DNA of 64,000 nt from Fumia sp045615345. Lineage in GTDB: Bacteria; Bacillota; Clostridia; Oscillospirales; Ruminococcaceae. Under the pieces are notes generated by a model that saw nothing but the letters and a program-made list of their open reading frames with translations, searched no databases and was not told where the DNA came from. Below, in pieces: positions 50,365 through 59,504 of the stretch. Each line of letters opens with the position of its first letter. The first letter of the stretch is position 1. The position numbers and the translations under genes are program-made. The DNA is taken from assembly GCA_045615345.1 (NCBI GenBank), contig JAZLER010000003.1, positions 1-64,000 on the forward strand, in the 5' to 3' direction.

Positions 50365-52239
50365 TTATTCGCCTCCGTTTTGTTCAAGCCATATCAGCAA
50401 AGTTGAAACATCTGCAGGGTTTACCCCCGAAATACGGGAAGCCTGTCCTATATTCCTCGGCTGTACTTTCTGCATTTTTTCCCTTGCTTCAAGTCTTAAG
50501 CCTTCAATCGTACTATAATCCATATCCTCAGGAAGAAGTTTCTTCTCAAGCCTTTTAATTTCCTCAACTTCTAAATTCTGCTTTTTAATATAACCTTCGT
50601 ACTTAATCTGTATTTCCACCTGTTCGGTAACATCATCGGATAATTCAGGGCGTTCTTTATCAAAAGGTGCGAGTTCGGAATACCCAAGCTGAGGCCTTCT
50701 GATAAGGTCTGCAAGCTTTGTTCCCGTTGTCATCGGAGCTGTTCCACGTGAAACAAGTAACTCGTTAAGTGCCTCAGATGGCGCTATATTTACTTTCTCT
50801 ACGCGTTCCTTTTCAAGGCGTACTTCTTCCATTTTTTTAAGAAATTTCTTATATCTTTCCTCGGAAATAAGCCCTACCTCATAGCCAACAGGAGTAAGTC
50901 TTTCGTCAGCATTGTCCTGACGAAGTAAAAGGCGGAATTCACTGCGTGATGTCATCATTCTGTAAGGGTCGGAGCAGCCTTTTGTAACAAGGTCATCTAT
51001 AAGTGTTCCTATATAAGAAGAAGAACGGGGGAGTACGATTTCTTCTTTTCCGAAAATCGCCCTTGTAGCGTTAATTCCTGCAATAAGACCTTGTGCCGCT
51101 GCTTCTTCGTAACCTGAAGTGCCATTAAACTGTCCTGCTCCATAAAGTCCTTTGATTGCTTTGAATTCCAAAGTAGGCTTTAAATCCTGAGGGTCACAGC
51201 AGTCATATTCAATTGCATAAGCATTTCTCATAACTTTTAAGTTTTCAAAGCCCTTAATAGACCTTAAAAACTTCATCTGCACATCTTCAGGCAGGGAAGA
51301 AGAAATACCCTGAAGGTACATTTCTTCGGTATCAAGTCCCATAGGTTCTACAAAAAGCTGGTGTCGTGGTTTATCGGAAAAACGGACAACCTTATCCTCA
51401 ATACTCGGACAGTATCTTGGACCTATTGCATCTATTCTTCCGCTGTAAATAGGGGAGCGGTCCAAGTTTTCTAAAATTATTCCGTGAGTGTCCTCATTTG
51501 TATATGCAATATAGCAGTCCACAACATTTTTAAGCTCACCCTCATAAACGAAGCTGAAAGGAACTATTTTCTCGTCACCTGACTGTTTTTCTAAAACATC
51601 GTAATTGATACTGTTTCTGTAAACACGGGGAGGAGTACCTGTCTTAAAACGGCGGAGTTTTATACCGTTTTCCTCAAGGCTTGCGGTGAGACCTCTCGCT
51701 GCAGCAATTCCATCAGGTCCACTTTCATAAGAAACTTCGCCCACATGAATCATGCCATTCAAATAAGTACCGCTTGCAATAATACAAGCTTTTACATCAT
51801 ATTCAGCACCAAGTCTTGTAATCACCTTTTTGATTTTTCCGTCCTCGACTTCAATAGCAGTAATTTCTGCCTGTTTTAAATCAAGATTTGGTTCATGTTC
51901 CAAAAGATTTTTCATATAACTATGATACTTTCTTCTGTCGGTCTGTACGCGCAAACTATGCACTGCAGGGCCTTTTCCACGGTTTAACATTCTGCTTTGT
52001 AAAAATGTGTTATCCGCAGCAATTCCCATAACACCACCAAGGGCATCTATCTCTCTTACAAGATGTCCTTTCGCTGTTCCACCAATTGAAGGGTTACATG
52101 GTAAGTTTGCAAGCGCATCGAGTGACAAAGTAAACAAAACAGTCTTTGCACCAAGCCTTGCTGATGCAACTGCCGCTTCAATACCTGCGTGACCTGCGCC
52201 TACTACCGCAACATCATATTCTCCCAAAGAATATGCCAT
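50365..52239 (-). CDS. mnmG: tRNA uridine-5-carboxymethylaminomethyl modification enzyme MnmG
   Basis: FAD-dependent partner of MnmE, modifying the wobble uridine of several tRNAs. 624 residues from the ATG at 52239 (AAAGGAG); an earlier frame start at 52290 lacks a site. Rossmann 'VAVVGAGHAGIEAAVASARL', 'PCNPSIGGTAKGHLVREIDALG' (within 20-residue limits it starts at 'NLPCNPS'), and 'RSEFRLLLRQDNADERL'. A parS site is embedded in its coding sequence. Overlaps no neighbour; mnmE ends 16 bases upstream. Confidence 0.97.
   Translation of the reverse strand: MAYSLGEYDVAVVGAGHAGIEAAVASARLGAKTVLFTLSLDALANLPCNPSIGGTAKGHLVREIDALGGVMGIAADNTFLQSRMLNRGKGPAVHSLRVQTDRRKYHSYMKNLLEHEPNLDLKQAEITAIEVEDGKIKKVITRLGAEYDVKACIIASGTYLNGMIHVGEVSYESGPDGIAAARGLTASLEENGIKLRRFKTGTPPRVYRNSINYDVLEKQSGDEKIVPFSFVYEGELKNVVDCYIAYTNEDTHGIILENLDRSPIYSGRIDAIGPRYCPSIEDKVVRFSDKPRHQLFVEPMGLDTEEMYLQGISSSLPEDVQMKFLRSIKGFENLKVMRNAYAIEYDCCDPQDLKPTLEFKAIKGLYGAGQFNGTSGYEEAAAQGLIAGINATRAIFGKEEIVLPRSSSYIGTLIDDLVTKGCSDPYRMMTSRSEFRLLLRQDNADERLTPVGYEVGLISEERYKKFLKKMEEVRLEKERVEKVNIAPSEALNELLVSRGTAPMTTGTKLADLIRRPQLGYSELAPFDKERPELSDDVTEQVEIQIKYEGYIKKQNLEVEEIKRLEKKLLPEDMDYSTIEGLRLEAREKMQKVQPRNIGQASRISGVNPADVSTLLIWLEQNGGE
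50740..50755. promoter_or_regulatory. parS centromere site inside mnmG
   Basis: TGTTCCACGTGAAACA, a match to the 16-base consensus. It lies in the coding sequence of mnmG, about 5.9 kb left of dnaA. Confidence 0.92.
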
Positions 52240-52255
52240 TTTTAAAACTCCTTTA

Positions 52256-53620
52256 CTATTTGCCAACACAAAATTGTGAAAATACTTCATTTACAACCGC
52301 ATCGGTTACCTTTTCACCTGTAAGCTCCAAAAGAACCGAAATTGCAGTTTCAATATTAATTCCAACAGCATCCATTGTAAATCCCATCTCAACAGCATCG
52401 ATCGATTCGCTCAACCTTTTTCTTGCTTCGGATACACAATAATACTGTCTTTCGTTTGCAAGCATCGCAGCTGACGGATTTATCTCATTCAGTCGCAAAA
52501 GCTCAGAAACCGCAGTATTTAAGGCATCTATGCCCTCATTGTTTACTGCAGAAATTTCTACAATATGTTTAAAATTATTATAAATATACTTTTTGTCTAT
52601 ATTTTCTTCCAAATCTGTCTTATTTATTATTGCAACAGAAGGGGTATTTTTCGCTTTTTCAATAATCAATAAATCGGTATCATCAAGCGGTGAAGAAAAA
52701 TCAAAAACAGCAAGTACAAGTTCTGCATTATCAAGGCGCTCGAGAGTTCTTTCAACGCCCGCTTTTTCAACGATATCATCAGTTTGTCTTACACCTGCAG
52801 TATCGGCAAGCCGCAAAATAACATCCCCGATATTTACGGCTTCCTCCACCACATCACGGGTAGTGCCCGGAATATCGGTTACTATACTTTTCTGACATCC
52901 AGCAAGCAAATTCATCAGAGTTGATTTACCGACATTGGGTTTGCCGACAATTACCGTTTCAATACCTTCTCTTATGATTTTACCACGATCAAAGGTATTA
53001 AGTAAAGAGTCAAGTTCTGAAAGGTTTTTCTGACAGATCTCCTTAATCTTCATAATGCCGATATCATCAATATCCTCATCGGGATAATCAATAAACGCCG
53101 CGATATTTGCTATAACCGATAAAAGGTCGTCTAAAACCACCTTTATTTTCTTATAAAGCGCTCCTTTTAAAGCGTTTTGCGCAGCTTTCAATCCTTTTTC
53201 GCTTTCAGCATTGATAAGGTCTGTTACAGCTTCTGCCTGAGTCAGGGACATCTTGCCGTTTAAAAATGCTCTTTTTGTAAATTCGCCGGGCTCTGCCGGG
53301 TATGCACCCATATCAAAAACCGCACGCAAAACCTTCTCGGTCACCAGAATACCGCCATGGCAGGAAATTTCAACAACATCTTCACCTGTATAACTTTTTG
53401 GCGCACGAAAAACAAGCGCAACACCCTGGTCTATCGTTTCGCTTTCATATTTTATATCGCCAAAAAGAGCCGTATATCCGGGTATATCGCAGAGTTTTTT
53501 CATGGAAACAGATGAAAAAACTTTATCGGCAATCGAAATAGCTTCTTCGCCAGATATACGGATAACGCTTATTCCTCCGGTTGCACGGGGGGTAGATATT
53601 GCTGCTATTGTTTTCTTCAT
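52256..53620 (-). CDS. mnmE: tRNA modification GTPase MnmE
   Basis: K+-activated GTPase that works with MnmG in the MnmEG complex. 454 residues: N-terminal formyl-THF-binding domain ('ATPRATGGISVIRISG'), helical domain with an inserted G domain ('GKPNVGKSTLMNLLAG', 'DIPGTTRDVVEE', 'DTAGVRQTDD', 'NKTD') and the C-terminal catalytic CxGK as 'CVGK'. Upstream of mnmG in the same run, downstream of jag. Confidence 0.97.
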   Translation of the reverse strand: MKKTIAAISTPRATGGISVIRISGEEAISIADKVFSSVSMKKLCDIPGYTALFGDIKYESETIDQGVALVFRAPKSYTGEDVVEISCHGGILVTEKVLRAVFDMGAYPAEPGEFTKRAFLNGKMSLTQAEAVTDLINAESEKGLKAAQNALKGALYKKIKVVLDDLLSVIANIAAFIDYPDEDIDDIGIMKIKEICQKNLSELDSLLNTFDRGKIIREGIETVIVGKPNVGKSTLMNLLAGCQKSIVTDIPGTTRDVVEEAVNIGDVILRLADTAGVRQTDDIVEKAGVERTLERLDNAELVLAVFDFSSPLDDTDLLIIEKAKNTPSVAIINKTDLEENIDKKYIYNNFKHIVEISAVNNEGIDALNTAVSELLRLNEINPSAAMLANERQYYCVSEARKRLSESIDAVEMGFTMDAVGINIETAISVLLELTGEKVTDAVVNEVFSQFCVGK

Positions 53621-53639
53621 ACTTTCTCACCTAAAAATA

Positions 53640-53672
53640 AACCCCTGAACCGATGGAATCAGGGGTTTTTTA
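53640..53672 (-). terminator. Terminator between jag and mnmE
   Basis: AACCCCTGA / TCAGGGGTT with a ten-base loop and T runs on the minus strand, so the jag transcript can end before mnmE. Confidence 0.8.
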
Positions 53673-53674
53673 AA

Positions 53675-54541
53675 TTACAATTCTATTTTAGAGTAAAGTT
53701 TTACATTGTCATCCAATGTAACTGATTCCGCAGGCTTTTTCTCCACAGAAGAGCCCTCTTCTTTTTTGTAATTATCTTTTTTGTTGTAACGGTTATCATT
53801 TTTTGCACGGTAGTTTTTCCCGGAAGGTTTAATAACTACTTTACGATTAGGTTCTTCACCTGTTGATTTGGAGAAAACTCCTTCAATATCGGTTACAACA
53901 GCATGAATTATTCTTCTTTCATAAGGATTCATGGGTTCCAGAGCAGCAGGTCTTCCTGTTTTAAGAACTCTTTTTGACATTCTTTCTGCCAGATTTTTAA
54001 GAGTTTCTTCGCGTTTTTCACGATAATTACCAGCGTTAATTGTGAAACGAACATAATCGCCACCCAGACGGTTAGCTACAAGACATACAAGATACTGCAA
54101 AGAATCAAGAGTTTCGCCTCTCTTACCGATAATGGTGCCAATTGCATCGCCTTCAAGATTTACTCTGATTACGCGGCCTTCCTCAATGCTGAAAGAAATT
54201 CCCATTCCTTCAATATTCATAGCTGCAAAAACATCTTCAAGATATTTTTTTGCAACATCCATTTTTTCTTTAAGTTCTTCTGTAACTTCTGTAACAGGAG
54301 CTGTTTTGATTTTTTCTTCTTTTACAACTTCTTTTTTCTCTTCTTTTACGGGTTTTACTTCTTCTTCACCCTCAACAGTCACTTTAACTTTAGCTTTTTG
54401 TTTCACGCCGCCAAAAAGTCCTTTTTTGGGAGTCTGTAAAACTTCTATAACACAATCAATAGCTTCCACTCCGAGCTCTTTACAAGCAATTTCGGTAGCT
54501 TCTTCTAAAGTATTTGCAGTTGCAATTGCTTCTCTTGCCAT
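53675..54541 (-). CDS. jag: RNA-binding protein Jag (KhpB)
   Basis: 288-residue RNA-binding protein: Jag_N domain (about 1-50, 'KELGVEAIDCVIEVLQTPKK'), an unusually Lys/Glu/Val-rich linker (about 60-95), KH-II domain with 'IGTIIGKRGETLDSLQYLV' and R3H domain ('NPYERRIIHAVV'). With KhpA it influences cell shape genes and sRNA pathways in other Firmicutes. Ten bases downstream of the yidC stop in the same leftward operon. Confidence 0.95.
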   Translation of the reverse strand: MAREAIATANTLEEATEIACKELGVEAIDCVIEVLQTPKKGLFGGVKQKAKVKVTVEGEEEVKPVKEEKKEVVKEEKIKTAPVTEVTEELKEKMDVAKKYLEDVFAAMNIEGMGISFSIEEGRVIRVNLEGDAIGTIIGKRGETLDSLQYLVCLVANRLGGDYVRFTINAGNYREKREETLKNLAERMSKRVLKTGRPAALEPMNPYERRIIHAVVTDIEGVFSKSTGEEPNRKVVIKPSGKNYRAKNDNRYNKKDNYKKEEGSSVEKKPAESVTLDDNVKLYSKIEL

Positions 54542-54551
54542 TTTTTTCCTC

Positions 54552-55616
54552 CTACATCAAATCTTTATCTGTAACTTCAACATATTCTTCACCATATTTT
54601 TCAGCATCGCGTTTTCTTGCCTCTGCCAAACGCCTACGGTTGATTTCTTTTTCTGTCAAAGCTATTTTTTCTTCTTCGGGAGATAAAGTTTCTTTATTTT
54701 CCTTGTTTTCTTTCATTTGTTTACGCTGAGCGCGTTCTTCTTTTTTCTTTTCAGCTTCCAGAGCCATCTTCTCTTCGAATTCTTTTTTATAACGCTCGGG
54801 ACTGTATATTTTGTAAAGAATTACAGTCTGAACACCTGCAAGAATATTGGAAAGGATCCAGTAAAAGCCCATACCTATGGGGAAACTGAAGCAAATCCAT
54901 ACAGAAAGCAAAGGCATTGTATACATCATCATTTTAAGGCTTCCGCCCCCTGCCTGATTAGCAGTAGCAGGGTTCATCTTCATAGAAATCCATGAAGAGA
55001 GGAATGCAGTAAGACCTGATAAAAGGGGAACTATAACAAGCCAGTTGAGTCCGAATGTAGGAACCACACTCAAATCCATACCGAAAAGACTGAAATCGAA
55101 GTTTACAATCTGTTCAACGATACCGCTGTCAATGCCGCCTTCAATCAAGGCATCTTTATAGTTTACAATGTTTGTGATAATTGCAAGGTCTTCTCTGCCT
55201 TTTGTAACTGAAACTCCGGCAGTGGTAAGAATTTCTGCCATAGCAGTAATTGTATCTTTACCGATATGGAGAATATGTTTCAAAGGTCTGTAAATAACAT
55301 CAATAAGACCAAATAAAATGATAAGGGGCAAAACCATAGGAAGACATCCGCTCATGGGGTTATAGCCGTGAGTCTGATAAAGCTTCATCAGCTCTTCCTG
55401 CTGTTTTTCCTTATTATTTTCATATTTTTTCTGAATTTCCTGAATTTTAGGCTGGAAAACTGCCATTTTTGCTGTTGCTTTCTGCTGTTTTACAGAAAGT
55501 GGAAACATCAAAACCTTTACCAGTACGGTAAATAAAATCAAAACGATACCGTAATTCTCAATAAGAGAATACAATGCCGCCATTATCCAACCAAGAGGAA
55601 TAGATATAATACCCAT
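54552..55616 (-). CDS. yidC: Membrane protein insertase YidC/OxaA
   Basis: Inserts membrane proteins with or without SecYEG. 354 residues, about five to six helices: 'YGIVLILFTVLVKVLMFPLS' (early TM with the basic residue in the groove), 'YNPMSGCLPMVLPLIILFGL', 'LVIVPLLSGLTAFLSSWISM', and a long charged C-terminal tail (about 295-354). No lipoprotein Cys is obvious at the start, so it may be a non-lipid form. Followed by jag, preceded by yidD. Confidence 0.95.
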   Translation of the reverse strand: MGIISIPLGWIMAALYSLIENYGIVLILFTVLVKVLMFPLSVKQQKATAKMAVFQPKIQEIQKKYENNKEKQQEELMKLYQTHGYNPMSGCLPMVLPLIILFGLIDVIYRPLKHILHIGKDTITAMAEILTTAGVSVTKGREDLAIITNIVNYKDALIEGGIDSGIVEQIVNFDFSLFGMDLSVVPTFGLNWLVIVPLLSGLTAFLSSWISMKMNPATANQAGGGSLKMMMYTMPLLSVWICFSFPIGMGFYWILSNILAGVQTVILYKIYSPERYKKEFEEKMALEAEKKKEERAQRKQMKENKENKETLSPEEEKIALTEKEINRRRLAEARKRDAEKYGEEYVEVTDKDLM

Positions 55617-55654
55617 AATATTTTTTCCCTTCTTAGAAGTCTGAATGATAGGGA

Positions 55655-55894
55655 TTACTTTCGGCTTTTAAAAAAAGAAAACTCTTCGGGAACAGGGTCA
55701 ATTCCGCCTTTAAAAAGAGGATTACACCTTAAAATTCTTTTTACTGTAAGATATAAACCTTTTGTTGCACCAAACTTTTCAATTGCTCTTTTGGAATACT
55801 CAGAGCAAGTAGGATAGTATCTGCAACAAGGTTTTTTTAATTCTGAAATATTTTTCTGGTAAAAAGAAATAAGCCAAAGTAATATCTTTTTCAT
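55655..55894 (-). CDS. yidD: Membrane protein insertion efficiency factor YidD
   Basis: 79-residue protein with the three conserved Cys-containing segments 'KPCCRYYPTCSEYSKRAIEK' and 'RILRCNPLFKGGIDPVPE'. Usually found between rnpA and yidC, as here. Overlaps the rnpA stop by four bases (ATGA). Confidence 0.94.
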   Translation of the reverse strand: MKKILLWLISFYQKNISELKKPCCRYYPTCSEYSKRAIEKFGATKGLYLTVKRILRCNPLFKGGIDPVPEEFSFFKSRK

Positions 55895-56229
55895 TTTTCC
55901 ATTTCTTTTAGGCAGCCTTTAAGTGCCGCTGCTACCTGATACGATTTCGCAGTTAAAATTCTTTCTCTTGCGACAAGCACATAGTCGCAGTTATCCGAGA
56001 GTTTCGAAAAAGCAGAAATAAATGCTACTCTCAAAACTCTTCTTGCGCGGTTTCTCTGGACAGCGTTTCCAACTTTTTTAGAAGTTGTTATACCGTACCT
56101 GATACCCGCAGAACGATTCTTCACTTTATAACAGATAAAAAACGGGGTTACTTTACTTTTTCCTTGGTAATACGCTCTTTTAAACTCTTTATTGAGTTTG
56201 AGTGTAGAAAAATTTTTATCGATGTTCAT
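55891..56229 (-). CDS. rnpA: RNase P protein component
   Basis: 112-residue basic protein that partners RNase P RNA to mature tRNA 5' ends. The conserved 'KVGNAVQRNRARRVLR' RNR motif and 'DYVLVARERI' are present. Between rpmH and yidD in standard order. The RNA partner (rnpB) is not in the window. Confidence 0.95.
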   Translation of the reverse strand: MNIDKNFSTLKLNKEFKRAYYQGKSKVTPFFICYKVKNRSAGIRYGITTSKKVGNAVQRNRARRVLRVAFISAFSKLSDNCDYVLVARERILTAKSYQVAAALKGCLKEMEK

Positions 56230-56259
56230 TAAAATCCTACCATCAAAAGAAAAACAATT

Positions 56260-56288
56260 GGAACTGCGCGCTTTTCACGGGCAGTTCC
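56260..56288 (-). terminator. Hairpin between rpmH and rnpA
   Basis: GGAACTGC / GCAGTTCC with a 13-base loop that can pair internally (GTG / GCGC region). On the minus strand it is followed by a loose T-rich stretch, so it may attenuate read-through from rpmH into rnpA or mark processing. Confidence 0.5.
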
Positions 56289-56310
56289 TTTTTACCTGAT
56301 AAAATAGAAA

Positions 56311-56445
56311 TTAGTGGCTGAGTCTTGCTCTGCCTTTCGCACGTCTTCTTGCCAAAACTTTGCGGCCGTTTGCAGTGCTCATTCTTTTACGGAACCCGTG
56401 TACTTTTTTTCTCTGAAGCTTTTTGGGCTGATATGTTCTTTTCAT
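56311..56445 (-). CDS. rpmH: 50S ribosomal protein L34
   Basis: 44-residue basic protein, 'MKRTYQPKKLQRKKVHGFR' onward to 'ARRRAKGRARLSH', clearly L34. ATG at 56445 behind AAAGGAGG. First gene of the leftward rpmH-rnpA-yidD-yidC-jag run, the usual left flank of dnaA. Confidence 0.97.
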   Translation of the reverse strand: MKRTYQPKKLQRKKVHGFRKRMSTANGRKVLARRRAKGRARLSH

Positions 56446-56553
56446 TTTTTATCCTCCTTTTTTCTAAAAAAGTATGTCTTCGTTTTTTCATAAAAATTAA
56501 AATTAATAATATTTACAAAATACCAAAAGAAAAGCGAAAACCCTCAATATAGT

Positions 56554-56583
56554 AGTATAACGGATAAAAGCCCATATTGTCAA
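56554..56583 (-). promoter_or_regulatory. Promoter of the rpmH operon
   Basis: Minus strand TTGACA (56583-56578), 18 bases, TATACT (56559-56554). Confidence 0.75.
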
Positions 56584-56638
56584 CTGTTTTTTTAAAATTT
56601 TTATTTTTTATTTTATTTATATTATTAATGAAGAAAAA

Positions 56639-56662
56639 TTTTCAACATTTCTATGTTGAAAA
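56639..56662. repeat. Inverted repeat just upstream of the dnaA promoter
   Basis: TTTTCAACAT / ATGTTGAAAA with a four-base gap. Each arm includes TTTTCAACA, one base from the TTTTCCACA boxes after dnaA, so they may be divergent DnaA sites that control dnaA. The -35 begins two bases later. Confidence 0.5.
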
Positions 56663-56663
56663 C

Positions 56664-56692
56664 TTGAAATTTATTTAATTTTGTGTTATAAT
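56664..56692 (+). promoter_or_regulatory. Promoter of dnaA
   Basis: TTGAAA (56664-56669), 17 bases, TATAAT (56687-56692), about 70 bases before the dnaA start. Confidence 0.75.
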
Positions 56693-56763
56693 TAACGCAG
56701 TATATTTTTCAATCATATTTTTTGCTTATAAATAAAAAAAGATAAAGGGAAAGGAGAAAAAAT

Positions 56764-58149
56764 ATGCAATCTTTTGCTGAAGTTTTACAGCTTGTAAAAG
56801 AATATTTTCTTGACAAAGTAAAAAACAATGAATTGACTGAAACTGCTTATAACTGCTGGATTAAAAATATAGAACCCATACGACTCGAGAATAATAAAGC
56901 TGTGCTTTTTGTTCCTCATCATTTTCACAGGGATATTCTGATGGAACAATACTACAAACGAATTGAAGAAGCTTTTGAAGCAGTAATGGGTTTTAAACTT
57001 GAAATTGAAATTCTTACAGACAGTGATATTAAAAATACTCCTATTGTGGAAGAAAAATCACAGGCTGTTCCTGTTTCAGACAAAAATCCTGCTAAAAAAG
57101 AGAAAAAAGAGGAATTTTTGTCCGGAGATTATGAATACACATTTGATAATTTCATTGTGGGAAGTAAAAATGAATTTGCTTATACAGCGTGTAAATCCGT
57201 TGCTATAAATCCTAATTCTAATGTTAAGCCTTATAATCCTCTTTTTATTTACGGACCAAGCGGTCTTGGTAAAACCCATCTTCTGATGGCTATAAAGAAT
57301 GAAGTAAAAAGACAAAACCCAAATCTTAATATAGTTTATATCAGCAGCGAAACATTCACAAATGATTTAGTTTATGCACTCGGTAATAAAACAATCAAGG
57401 ATTTCCATTTAAAATATCGTCATGCAGATTTCTTTTTGATTGATGATATTCAGTTCTTATCAGGTAAAGACCGTTCTCAGGAAGAATTTTTCCATACTTT
57501 CAATGAGCTCTACAAAGAAGGAAAACAGATTGTTATTACATCTGATCGTCCACCAAAAGATATAAATATTCTGGAAGACAGGCTTAAAAACAGATTCGAA
57601 TGGGGATTGCTTGCTGATATTTCAACCCCTGATCTTGAAACAAGAATTGCTATTATAAAAAGAAAAGCTGAACTTTTACAGCTTGATATTCATGATGATA
57701 TAGTAAGTTTCATTGCTACAAAGCTTAAAAATAACATTCGTCAGCTCGAAGGTGCTGTAAAGAAAATGAAAGTTTACAGACTTTTGACAGGTTCTGAACC
57801 TAATTTAAGTGTTGCACAGAATGTTATTAATGAAATTTTAAATGATAATCAGCCTTTGCCAATAACAATTGAAAAAATTATTGAGGAAGTAGGAAGAACA
57901 TATAACGTTTCTCCTGAAGATATAAGATCAAATAAAAGAAGTGGTCCTATTTCCTGGGCAAGACAGGTTGCTATCTATATTGTTCGTGAAATAACTCAGA
58001 CCTCTATGAAACAGATTGGTCAGGAGTTTGGCGGAAGAGATCATACAACCATTGTATATACTCTTAATAAAATTGAAGAACAGATACAGAAAAATCCCCA
58101 TGATAAGGGAATTATAGAAGACCTTATCAAAAATATAAGAGATAAATAA
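56764..58149 (+). CDS. dnaA: Chromosomal replication initiator DnaA
   Basis: Replication initiator ATPase, 461 residues. N-terminal DnaB-interacting domain I (about 1-80), a charged linker, AAA+ domain with Walker A 'GPSGLGKTH' (164-172), Walker B 'FFLIDDIQF', and C-terminal DNA-binding domain with 'SWARQVAIYIVREITQTSMK' and the signature 'GGRDHTTIVY'. AAAGGAG before the ATG. Domain II is short. DnaA-box-like repeats lie after the gene. Confidence 0.98.
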   Translation: MQSFAEVLQLVKEYFLDKVKNNELTETAYNCWIKNIEPIRLENNKAVLFVPHHFHRDILMEQYYKRIEEAFEAVMGFKLEIEILTDSDIKNTPIVEEKSQAVPVSDKNPAKKEKKEEFLSGDYEYTFDNFIVGSKNEFAYTACKSVAINPNSNVKPYNPLFIYGPSGLGKTHLLMAIKNEVKRQNPNLNIVYISSETFTNDLVYALGNKTIKDFHLKYRHADFFLIDDIQFLSGKDRSQEEFFHTFNELYKEGKQIVITSDRPPKDINILEDRLKNRFEWGLLADISTPDLETRIAIIKRKAELLQLDIHDDIVSFIATKLKNNIRQLEGAVKKMKVYRLLTGSEPNLSVAQNVINEILNDNQPLPITIEKIIEEVGRTYNVSPEDIRSNKRSGPISWARQVAIYIVREITQTSMKQIGQEFGGRDHTTIVYTLNKIEEQIQKNPHDKGIIEDLIKNIRDK

Positions 58150-58382
58150 TTTTCCACATTTTTTTCTTTTCCTTTCCACATTTATTAACTTTTTATTTTT
58201 TAAAAAATATTTTTCCACTTTTTTCAAAGTATTATACAGAATAAGATGGGAATAATAAAAGGTTAAAAAATAAGGAAAAATAAGCTTTTTTGAATTTTTC
58301 CACTTTTCAGCACACTCTACTATTACTACTATTTATTTTTTATATTTTATTTATATATAAAAACTTTTTTAGGAGGCATATT
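58150..58382. other. oriC: Probable oriC unwinding/DnaA-box region
   Basis: The A+T-rich dnaA-dnaN gap has four same-strand copies of a TTTTCCAC-type box: 58150-58158 (TTTTCCACA), 58172-58180 (CTTTCCACA), 58211-58219 and 58296-58304 (both TTTTCCACT). They are one or two bases off the TTATCCACA consensus. The place matches oriC of many Firmicutes. No strict DnaA-trio was defined by eye. Confidence 0.7.
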
Positions 58383-59504
58383 ATGAAATTTATATGCGAT
58401 AAATTAACACTTTGTGAAGCTGTAAATAATGTTTCACCTGCAGTGTCCGGAAAATCTACAATGATGGCTCTGGAATGTGTATTGCTTAAATGCAAAGATA
58501 ATAAACTTTCTGTAATTGGTTATAATCTTGAACTAGGTATTACTAAAGAAATCGAAGTTCAGTCTTTCCAGGACGGTGAAGTAATATTAAATGCAAGACT
58601 TTTTTCTGACATTATCAATAAAATGCCTAATGTAGATCTCACTTTAACCACTGATGAAAAAATGCTTACAATTATTAAAGGTGGTGGAGCACAGTTTACA
58701 ATTTTAGGTATGAATGCAGAAGAATATCCTGAAATTCCTGTTATTTCAAAAGACCATTCTTTTTCTGTTGAAGGAAACACATTAAGAAGTATGATTTTCC
58801 AAACACTGTTTGCTGTTTCTGTTGATACTTCTACTCCTGTATTAACAGGTACTTTATTTGAAGTTAAAGATGGTTTTTTAAATCTTGTTTCAGTTGACGG
58901 ATGTCGTCTGGCTGTAAGAAAAGAAAAAGTGGATTTTAATGAGAATGTACGCTTTATAGTTCCCGGAAAAACTCTTGCTGAACTTTTGAAACTTACAGGC
59001 AAATATCTTACAGATTCTGAAGAAACTCCTATTTTGATAAATGTAGGAAATAAACATATTGTTTTTGAATTTAATGGATATCATGTTATTTCAAGACTTC
59101 TTGATGGTGAATTTATTGATTATAACGCTGCTATTCCAAAAGAAGCAAAAACAAATATCATTGTAAATACAAGAGAATTTTTAGAAAGCATAAACCGTGC
59201 ATCTATTATCATTAATGATAAAGTTAAAAATCCTATAAAAGCTGTATTTGAAGATAATTTTGTTACAATTTCCTGTGAAACATCTATGGGTAAAGTAAGT
59301 GATTCTTTAACTCTTGATATGACAGGAGAAAAAGTGAAAATAGGTTTTAATAACAAATATATGACAGATGCTTTAAAGGCAAGCGAACTCGATCAGGTTA
59401 AAATAGAAATAAACAGTGCATTTTCCCCTATAAAAATTACTCCTCTGGAAGGCGATAACTTTATTTTCTTAGTTATGCCGATGCGTCTTAAAGATGAAAA
59501 TTGA
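58383..59504 (+). CDS. dnaN: DNA polymerase III beta sliding clamp
   Basis: Sliding clamp that gives replicative polymerase processivity. 373 residues in three repeated subdomains, beginning 'MKFICDKLTLCEAVNNVSPA' and ending in the conserved 'FLVMPMRL' segment. ATG at 58383 behind TTAGGAGG. The next gene starts inside its last 11 bases. Confidence 0.97.
   Translation: MKFICDKLTLCEAVNNVSPAVSGKSTMMALECVLLKCKDNKLSVIGYNLELGITKEIEVQSFQDGEVILNARLFSDIINKMPNVDLTLTTDEKMLTIIKGGGAQFTILGMNAEEYPEIPVISKDHSFSVEGNTLRSMIFQTLFAVSVDTSTPVLTGTLFEVKDGFLNLVSVDGCRLAVRKEKVDFNENVRFIVPGKTLAELLKLTGKYLTDSEETPILINVGNKHIVFEFNGYHVISRLLDGEFIDYNAAIPKEAKTNIIVNTREFLESINRASIIINDKVKNPIKAVFEDNFVTISCETSMGKVSDSLTLDMTGEKVKIGFNNKYMTDALKASELDQVKIEINSAFSPIKITPLEGDNFIFLVMPMRLKDEN

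Larger units (their letters stand above)
56446..56763. other. Intergenic region between rpmH and dnaA
   Basis: A very A+T-rich 318-base gap with the divergent promoters of rpmH and dnaA. It contains a 24-base inverted repeat (56639-56662) but no clear TTATCCACA box. No gene is seen. Confidence 0.6.
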
